DNA from: Alistipes sp. UBA943
GTDB lineage: Bacteria; Bacteroidota; Bacteroidia; Bacteroidales; Rikenellaceae
Assembly: GCA_002293345.1 (NCBI GenBank)
Contig: DBDB01000052.1
Coordinates: 1-9,883, forward strand
Direction of reading: 5' to 3'
Length of the DNA stretch: 9,883 bases
The notes beneath the pieces are model-generated. The model saw nothing but the letters and a program-made list of their open reading frames with translations, had not been told where the DNA came from and did no database searches. Both the position numbers and the translations under genes were made by a program. Below, piece by piece: positions 5,474 to 9,883 of this stretch; within the stretch, counting starts at the first letter, position 1, and each line of letters opens with the position of its first letter.

Positions 5474-7630
5474 TTAATCCTCTTCCGTTTCGATATAGGC
5501 TTTCAGCAGTTCCGTCTGCACATCGGACGGCACCTGTTCGTACGAAGCGAATTTCATCGAGTAGGTCGCTGCGCCGGAACTCAGTGACGACAGCGTGGTC
5601 GAGTAACGGTATAGCTCCGCCAACGGCACGCGTGCCGTCAGACGGTCGAAACCTTTGTCACTCTCCATACCCATGATCATCGCGCGACGGTTCTGCAGAT
5701 CACTCATGATCGCACCCATGTATTCGGTCGGCGTGAGTACCTCCACTTCGTACATCGGCTCCATGATCTTCGGGCCCGCCTGACGGAAGGCCTCTTTGAA
5801 CGCGTTGCGTGCGGCGAGTTTGAACGAGATCTCGTTCGAGTCCACCGGATGCATCTTACCGTCGTACACCACCACACGAATGTCGCGCGCGTACGATCCC
5901 GTCAACGGACCCTCGTCCATCTTCTCCATCACCCCTTTCAGGATGGCAGGCAGGAAACGCGCGTCGATCGCACCCCCGACAATGGCGCTGTAGAACTGCA
6001 ACTTGCCGCCCCACGCCAGGTCGTACTCCTCCTTATTCTTCACGTTGACGAGAATGTCCCCCTTACCCGCCACCTTGTAACTCTTCGGTTCGGGCATCCC
6101 TTCCGTGTAGGGTTCCACGAGCAGATGCACTTCGGCGAACTGTCCCGCGCCGCCCGACTGCTTCTTATGGCGATAATCCGACGCGGCGACTTTGGTGATC
6201 GTCTCGCGATAGGGGATTTTGGGCGCAATGTACTCGAACGTGAGTTTGTTCTCTGTTGCAATGCGGTTTTTCAGGATATTGAGGTGGTGCTCACCCTGTC
6301 CCTGCACGATCGTCTGCTTCAGCTCCTTGGAGTACTCTACCAGGATGGACGGATCCTCGAACTTGGCGTCGTTCAACACCTTACCCAACTTCTCGTCGTC
6401 GGCTGCATCCTTGGTCTTGATCGCGGCACGATAACGTGGTTCGGGGAACTCGATCGGTTCGATCGTCACGGGTGTCGACGGTGCGGCAAGCGTGTCGTTC
6501 GTGCGTACTCCTTTCAACTTCACGGCACACCCGATGTCACCGGCCGACAGTTCCGTCACTTTGATGCGGTTCTTCCCCGCCACGGCAAACAGTTGAGACA
6601 CTTTCTCTTTGTTACCCGTGCGCGTGTCGATCACCTCCATGCCCTCGGCGAGTTTACCGCGGATCACACGCAGGTACGAGATCTCACCGATATGGGGTTC
6701 CAACTGGCTCTTGAATATGAACGCCACGGTGGCTCCGTTTTCGTCTGCTTCGACGGCCGCGCCGTCGACAGTGGCGAAAGCGGGCGCTTTCATCGGCCCC
6801 GGCGCCACGTTGATGATGAACTCCATCAAGCGTTTCGTGCCGATATCGCGTTTGGCGCTGCCACAGAAGATCGGCATCACGGAGCGTTGCGACACGCCCA
6901 CCTTCAAACCGGCACGGATATCGTCCTGCGTCAAGGTGCCCTTCTCGAAGTAGAGCTCCATCAACGCATCGTCATACTCGGCAGCCGCCTCGACAAGCTC
7001 CTTGTTCAGTGCCGCAGCACGCTCCATCTCCTCGGCTGGAATCTCCATCTCCTCACGGGTGCCGTTCTCATCCTTAAAACGGTACATTTTCATCAGCAAC
7101 ACATCCACGAACGCATCGAAACCCGTGCCTTGGTTGACGGGATACTGCACGATGACGGGTTTCACGCGCGACGCGGCACGGATCGACTCCACGGCGCCCT
7201 CGAAGTTGGCCTTCTCGGAGTCCAACTTGTTGACGAACCCGATCAACGGCTTGTTCAACTCGCGGGCGTAACGGGACTGGATCTCGCTGCCCACTTCCCA
7301 TCCCACGGTACCGTCGAACACCATCACACCGACGTCGGCCGCCTTGAACGCGGCGAACAACGATCCGCAGAAGTCGTCCGAACCCGGACAATCGATGATG
7401 TTCAGCTTGCGATCCATGAACTCGGTGAAGAGGATCGTCGAGTAGATCGAGCGGCGATACTCCTGTTCGATGGGCGTGTTGTCCGAAATCGTGTTACCCG
7501 CCTCCACGGTGCCCCGTCGGTCGATGACTTTACCTTCGTAAGCCATCGCCTCGGCGAGGGTGGTTTTACCCGTGTCGGGAGCACCCAGCAGGGCGATGTT
7601 TTTTATTTGTGCTGCGGAATATTGTCTCAT
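5474..7630 (-). CDS. fusA2: Elongation factor G paralogue (EF-G2, GTPase motif degenerate)
   Basis: 718 aa with complete EF-G architecture: G domain (about 1-280), domain II, domain III (GQGEHHLNILKNR), domain IV from about 480 with the tip loop HPVDSNE (His594), and a C-terminal domain V (EPMYEVEV at 624 onward). The P-loop GAPDTGKT (16-23) and NKLD (134-137) are present. Switch II reads DCPGS (80-84) instead of DTPGH, so the catalytic His is Ser84, and the switch I RGITI motif is replaced by a YRRSI-like sequence. DCPGSDDF is also found, from recall, in the Bacteroides EF-G2 that promotes translocation without GTP hydrolysis and is needed for gut colonisation. This gene is therefore probably the paralogue, not the housekeeping fusA (inference). 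A lipoprotein gene follows 12 bases downstream, and a 140-base leader region precedes it. Confidence 0.92.
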   Translation of the reverse strand: MRQYSAAQIKNIALLGAPDTGKTTLAEAMAYEGKVIDRRGTVEAGNTISDNTPIEQEYRRSIYSTILFTEFMDRKLNIIDCPGSDDFCGSLFAAFKAADVGVMVFDGTVGWEVGSEIQSRYARELNKPLIGFVNKLDSEKANFEGAVESIRAASRVKPVIVQYPVNQGTGFDAFVDVLLMKMYRFKDENGTREEMEIPAEEMERAAALNKELVEAAAEYDDALMELYFEKGTLTQDDIRAGLKVGVSQRSVMPIFCGSAKRDIGTKRLMEFIINVAPGPMKAPAFATVDGAAVEADENGATVAFIFKSQLEPHIGEISYLRVIRGKLAEGMEVIDTRTGNKEKVSQLFAVAGKNRIKVTELSAGDIGCAVKLKGVRTNDTLAAPSTPVTIEPIEFPEPRYRAAIKTKDAADDEKLGKVLNDAKFEDPSILVEYSKELKQTIVQGQGEHHLNILKNRIATENKLTFEYIAPKIPYRETITKVAASDYRHKKQSGGAGQFAEVHLLVEPYTEGMPEPKSYKVAGKGDILVNVKNKEEYDLAWGGKLQFYSAIVGGAIDARFLPAILKGVMEKMDEGPLTGSYARDIRVVVYDGKMHPVDSNEISFKLAARNAFKEAFRQAGPKIMEPMYEVEVLTPTEYMGAIMSDLQNRRAMIMGMESDKGFDRLTARVPLAELYRYSTTLSSLSSGAATYSMKFASYEQVPSDVQTELLKAYIETEED

Positions 7631-7646
7631 AATTTTGCGTTTTTAT

Positions 7647-7663
7647 GGGGTGTATTTCACCCC
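7647..7663 (-). promoter_or_regulatory. Perfect hairpin in the EF-G2 leader
   Basis: GGGGTG-AAATA-CACCCC on the minus strand is a perfect 6-bp stem with a 5-base loop, 16 bases upstream of the EF-G2 ATG. It is followed by an A-rich stretch typical of Bacteroidota starts. Stems this close to a start can affect translation. No T-run follows, so it is not a terminator. The rest of the 7631-7770 spacer shows no clear TAnnTTTG box and no ORF. Confidence 0.45.
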
Positions 7664-7683
7664 TCCTTGTCATTCGCGAGTCA

Positions 7684-7698
7684 TGTGCGCTGAGTACA
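7684..7698. promoter_or_regulatory. Imperfect dyad TGTGC-N5-GTACA upstream of EF-G2
   Basis: TGTGC (7684-7688) and GTACA (7694-7698) are inverted half-sites matching at four of five positions, spaced like a short CRP/FNR-type operator and about 54 bases above the EF-G2 ATG. In Bacteroides thetaiotaomicron, EF-G2 expression depends on the CRP-like regulator Cur (BT4338), so a regulator site here is plausible. The assignment is inference, as I do not have the Cur consensus. Confidence 0.25.
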
Positions 7699-7770
7699 CT
7701 CCTTTGCTCTCTCCGGCGCTCGGTGCGAAATCCCCTCCCCTAAATTCCGCAAAAACCTCACTTCTTTCAG

Positions 7771-8448
7771 TTAGTCCCGAACGCAACGGACGCTATAGGC
7801 GTTCCGGAAGGTCGACGAGTAGGTCATTTCAGGCATATTGTCTCCGGTTCTGAAACGAATGTGGTACCCGTTACCCGTACCGGCACCGGCTACCTCGCTG
7901 GACCAGTAGCATCCGTATTTACCCCCTTCGACGAACTGGCTGCTCGAGATACGCATGCCCGTCACGACGAGGAAAACCGATTTTTTGGTCTCATTGTCGG
8001 TGAACGTCAACCGACCACCATCCCATTTGAGCGCCACCTTAGTCCGATCGCCCAAGGCACGCAACTCGTCGAACAACGGCAGGCGCCACCCCTCGGGACA
8101 CGGATCGTTCTCCGGACTCCATTCCGTGGCTTCATACATGTTTTCATCCCATTTGACTCCTTCGGGATACGATATCAACGCCGCTTCGGCAGCCCACGCC
8201 GTGGTGCGGTTAAACTGGTACAATTTACCGATGTCGGTCGGTTTTTCGACGAACTTGCGGAACGTATCGACGTTGCGGGTCGACCACACGACGCCGTTCA
8301 CCTCGACACCCTGCTCTTCATCGCCGCCGGGCGTTGGCGTTACGGGTATCTCGGTACCGGGATCCTCCCCGTTACCTTTGTCACAGGAGTACAGGGCGGC
8401 CGCACACATCGTCATGGCCGCGATACACAGAAGTAAAGTTTTTTTCAT
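7771..8448 (-). CDS. FISUMP-domain (Fib_succ_major) lipoprotein
   Basis: 225 aa. Signal peptide MKKTLLLCIAAMTMCAAALYS, with lipobox LYSC and Cys22 as lipid site, then an acidic/Pro-rich linker (DPGTEIPVTPTPGGDEEQG) leading to one Fib_succ_major paralogous domain. Domain signatures in order are VNGVVWSTRNVD (50-61), a GKLYQFN segment (75-80), DPCPEGWRLPLFDEL (115-129), GCYWSSE (179-185) and the terminal YSVRCVRD (218-225). These C-type-lectin-like lipoproteins are common and multicopy in Bacteroidota, often surface-exposed, and their ligands are mostly unknown. Spacing to neighbours is 140 bases to EF-G2 and 60 to mqnD, with its own promoter candidate, so it is probably a separate transcription unit. 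No terminator is obvious after its stop. Confidence 0.93.
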   Translation of the reverse strand: MKKTLLLCIAAMTMCAAALYSCDKGNGEDPGTEIPVTPTPGGDEEQGVEVNGVVWSTRNVDTFRKFVEKPTDIGKLYQFNRTTAWAAEAALISYPEGVKWDENMYEATEWSPENDPCPEGWRLPLFDELRALGDRTKVALKWDGGRLTFTDNETKKSVFLVVTGMRISSSQFVEGGKYGCYWSSEVAGAGTGNGYHIRFRTGDNMPEMTYSSTFRNAYSVRCVRD

Positions 8449-8471
8449 GGGTTATTTTAATTTTAGATTTT

Positions 8472-8502
8472 GAAAGTTATTTGACGCCTAATATAGGTAA
8501 AA
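8472..8502 (-). promoter_or_regulatory. Putative promoter of the FISUMP lipoprotein gene
   Basis: Read on the minus strand, TTTT (8502-8499), 19 bases, then TAACTTTC (8479-8472) fits the Bacteroidota TTTG-N19/21-TAnnTTTG layout with one mismatch in each box. The box lies 23 bases above the ATG at 8448 in a strongly A/T-rich spacer between mqnD and this gene. Confidence 0.5.
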
Positions 8503-8508
8503 TTTTCG

Positions 8509-9312
8509 TTAATTCCAAATCCTGAGCCCCGTAAACTCCTCCACGGCACGGTGCCCCTCGTCACCCAACGCGACGGAGTATTCGTTGACGAACAACCGGA
8601 TATGACTGTCGATCACGCTGTCATCCATCTCCTGCGCATGTGACTTTATGTACGACCGCGACGCTTCTGGATGCGCGAATGCATACTCGATGCTGCGGCG
8701 AAGGTCTGTCTCGATCTGACGCTTGATGCCATCCGACAAGTTTCGCTTCACCACGATCGCCCCGAGGGGGAGAGGGAGGTGCTTTTCGCGTTCCCACACC
8801 TGTCCCAGGTCGGCAACCAACTCCAGCCTCAACTTTTCGTACACGAACCGCCCTTCGTGTATCAACACCCCGGCATCGAACTCGCCACGTGCCACAGCAG
8901 GTGCTATCTCGGAAAACAGGAGCGGGATTTTGTCCGTCACATCGGGATAGAACAGCTCCACAAGCCGGTTGGCGGTGGTGTGTAGTCCGGGGATGGCGAC
9001 TCTTTGGATCACGTCTGTCTCGGGGCGCCTGACCATCACGGGGCCATTTCCATGCCCCAGGGCCGAACCGCATTCCAACACCGTATACTTGTCGATAAGG
9101 CACGGCAGTGCGGCATAACTGACCTTACATACGTCCGGCCCTTCATGGTCAGGCGCCCCGAGACCGCCTGCACGCATGGCGTGACGATTCAACTCCTCAA
9201 TATCGAAATAAGAGGTATCGAGATGCAGGTCTGTGTCGATACGCCCGTTGACGAGCGCGTCGAACATGAACGTGTCGTTCGGGCAGGGGGAGATATGGAG
9301 TTTGATTGTCAT
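8509..9312 (-). CDS. mqnD: 1,4-dihydroxy-6-naphthoate synthase (menaquinone, futalosine route)
   Basis: Converts cyclic dehypoxanthine futalosine to 1,4-dihydroxy-6-naphthoate, with a periplasmic-binding-protein-like fold. 267 aa. The ATG at 9312 is chosen because it gives the canonical start MTIKLHISPCPNDTF and overlaps the mqnB stop as ATGA; the upstream open extension is spurious. Landmarks: SPCPNDTFMFDAL (8-20), DVCKVSYAALP (60-70), GSALGHGNGP (82-91), IPGLHTTANRLVEL (108-120), FSEIAPAVARGEFDAGVLIHEGR (133-155, with the catalytic His152) and LPLGAIVVKR. Between LNRHAM and DVCK it carries roughly nine residues more than family members I recall. That extra stretch (GLGAPDHEG, 51-58) is encoded by one arm of a 20-base inverted repeat whose other arm encodes MVRRPET (93-99). 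As it stands, the enzyme appears complete. Confidence 0.95.
   Translation of the reverse strand: MTIKLHISPCPNDTFMFDALVNGRIDTDLHLDTSYFDIEELNRHAMRAGGLGAPDHEGPDVCKVSYAALPCLIDKYTVLECGSALGHGNGPVMVRRPETDVIQRVAIPGLHTTANRLVELFYPDVTDKIPLLFSEIAPAVARGEFDAGVLIHEGRFVYEKLRLELVADLGQVWEREKHLPLPLGAIVVKRNLSDGIKRQIETDLRRSIEYAFAHPEASRSYIKSHAQEMDDSVIDSHIRLFVNEYSVALGDEGHRAVEEFTGLRIWN
9017..9164. repeat. Perfect 20-base inverted repeat flanking 108 bases inside mqnD (possible inverton)
   Basis: The arm GTCTCGGGGCGCCTGACCAT at 9017-9036 is matched exactly by its reverse complement at 9145-9164. The enclosed segment 9037-9144 is 108 bases, i.e. 36 codons, with boundaries on codon boundaries of mqnD. The inverted orientation has no stop: mqnD would read ...GLGAPDH, then 36 new codons starting HGAISMPQG and ending TYVRPF, then MVRRPETD... 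in the original frame. Inversion would remove DVCKVSYAALP and GSALGHGNGP. No recombinase gene is in the window. Confidence 0.8.
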
Positions 9313-9827
9313 GAGCGCAACACTTTGACGACCGCCTGGGCCAACGCCTCCACAGCCTCGTCGGTATGCCACGACTCATAGGGGTCGTCGGTGTAGTTCG
9401 ACACGGCACGCAACTCGGCACACGGCACCCCCAACGCACAACACACCGCCATAAACGCCGCCCCCTCCATGTTTTCGAGATCCGACCCCGCATCCGGAAG
9501 ACCGATGCCGTTGGTGGTGTTGGAGTTGCCCGTCGGAAAACCGTCCAACGTCCAAGTGGATTCATAGGCGGTGAAGAAGTGTTCGGGAATGTCGTGGATC
9601 TTCTCCCGCGCCACGGCATACACCTCACCGATCCGCATGGATTTTCGGTACGCCCCCGCGATACCGACCATGAGCAATCTGTCAGGATGTTCGTTCACGA
9701 TGATGCGTGCCGTATGTGCGGCCGTTTCGGCCATACCGACACCCGTAATACGTATCGGTGCGTCGGGCCAGAGTCTCCGTAACGCTACAGCCTCCAACTC
9801 GGTGGGGATCAAAATAAGTGTTTTCAT
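9309..9827 (-). CDS. mqnB: Futalosine hydrolase (nucleosidase of the futalosine pathway)
   Basis: Removes hypoxanthine from futalosine, giving dehypoxanthine futalosine; related to MTA/SAH nucleosidases. 172 aa, short for the family (about 200-220). The missing length seems to lie in the middle, between the IHDIPEHF region (77-84) and NTTNGIGLPDAG (103-114). Conserved parts are visible: GVGMAETA (29-36), VGIAGAY (54-60), DLENMEGAAF (116-125, the ribose-binding Met-Glu) and LRAVSNYTD (139-147). The SN in place of the SD of MTA nucleosidases fits futalosine hydrolases. The stop overlaps the mqnD ATG (ATGA, 9312-9309), so the two steps are probably translationally coupled. No good promoter box is seen in the 56 bases above it. 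Confidence 0.92.
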   Translation of the reverse strand: MKTLILIPTELEAVALRRLWPDAPIRITGVGMAETAAHTARIIVNEHPDRLLMVGIAGAYRKSMRIGEVYAVAREKIHDIPEHFFTAYESTWTLDGFPTGNSNTTNGIGLPDAGSDLENMEGAAFMAVCCALGVPCAELRAVSNYTDDPYESWHTDEAVEALAQAVVKVLRS

Positions 9828-9883
9828 AATTTTTTTCTAAAACCTCTAAGACCGTTCGCCTTTACTTCCCCAAGCCCCCCACT
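9824..9883 (-). CDS. Possible 3' end of an upstream gene coupled to mqnB
   Basis: From the window edge one minus-strand frame stays open for 19 codons (ending GLRGFRKKL) and stops at a TGA that overlaps the mqnB ATG as ATGA, the junction type seen three other times here. That is the only support. The stretch is short and G/C-run-rich (GGGGGGCTTGGGG), so it could instead be an intergenic repeat. No function can be assigned. Confidence 0.3.
   Translation of the reverse strand, partial: SGGLGEVKANGLRGFRKKL

Noticed and set aside
5849..7693. A 614-codon plus-strand open frame antisense to EF-G2
   Set aside because: It is His/Arg/Leu-rich without any recognisable motif and mirrors the highly conserved EF-G2 gene; long antisense frames are common opposite GC-rich genes.
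9313..9372. Earlier start for mqnD (MAYRRGCGG...)
   Set aside because: The extension lies within mqnB and lacks family similarity; the ATG at 9312 gives the canonical MqnD N-terminus.
9004..9381. Plus-strand ORF sharing LGAPDH and MVRRPET with MqnD
   Set aside because: Not a gene. The shared peptides are a consequence of the 20-base inverted repeat, and they show that the inverted segment stays open.
1..9883. Defence system, CRISPR array, IS element, tRNA or rRNA
   Set aside because: No transposase, recombinase, nuclease cluster, spaced direct repeats, clover-leaf or rRNA sequence was seen on either strand.

Overview
The window looks like a chromosomal segment of a Bacteroidota bacterium, most likely order Bacteroidales. 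Pointers are a DUF3078 outer-membrane protein, a Fib_succ_major (FISUMP) lipoprotein, the Bacteroidetes-type second elongation factor G, no Shine-Dalgarno sequences at the starts, and promoter boxes that fit TAnnTTTG. Menaquinone synthesis by the futalosine route (mqnB, mqnD) and the GC-rich composition would suit a Rikenellaceae/Alistipes-like genome. The genus is inference. Except for nfo, every gene is on the minus strand.

Layout from left to right. (1) 1-3014, minus: a three-gene unit transcribed DUF3078 protein -> S41 processing protease -> truncated membrane-anchored Pro-rich protein. Both junctions are 4-base ATGA overlaps. The protease gene carries a 44-base nested palindrome inserted in frame. 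(2) 3081-3905, plus: nfo, endonuclease IV, divergent from the DUF3078 gene across a 66-base spacer. (3) 3906-4423: a more A/T-rich interval with a possible OMP-tail ORF and a well-structured candidate noncoding RNA on the minus strand, which has its own TATCTTTG promoter box, UUCG- and GAAA-capped hairpins and a terminator-like 3' stem. (4) 4424-7630, minus: EF-G paralogue followed 12 bases later by an A/T-rich lipoprotein gene with an internal sequence repeat. (5) 7771-8448, minus: FISUMP lipoprotein. (6) 8509-9827, minus: mqnB-mqnD, joined by ATGA. The last bases may be the end of another coupled gene.

The most unusual feature is in mqnD. Two perfect 20-base inverted repeats (9017-9036 and 9145-9164) flank exactly 108 bases (36 codons). 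The phase is such that inverting the segment would leave the reading frame open while replacing a conserved stretch of the enzyme. This is either an intragenic inverton or a template-switch duplication. The second candidate for something undescribed is the RNA at about 4159-4400. The EF-G paralogue lacks the canonical catalytic His of the DxPGH motif, as in the GTPase-deficient EF-G2 of Bacteroides.
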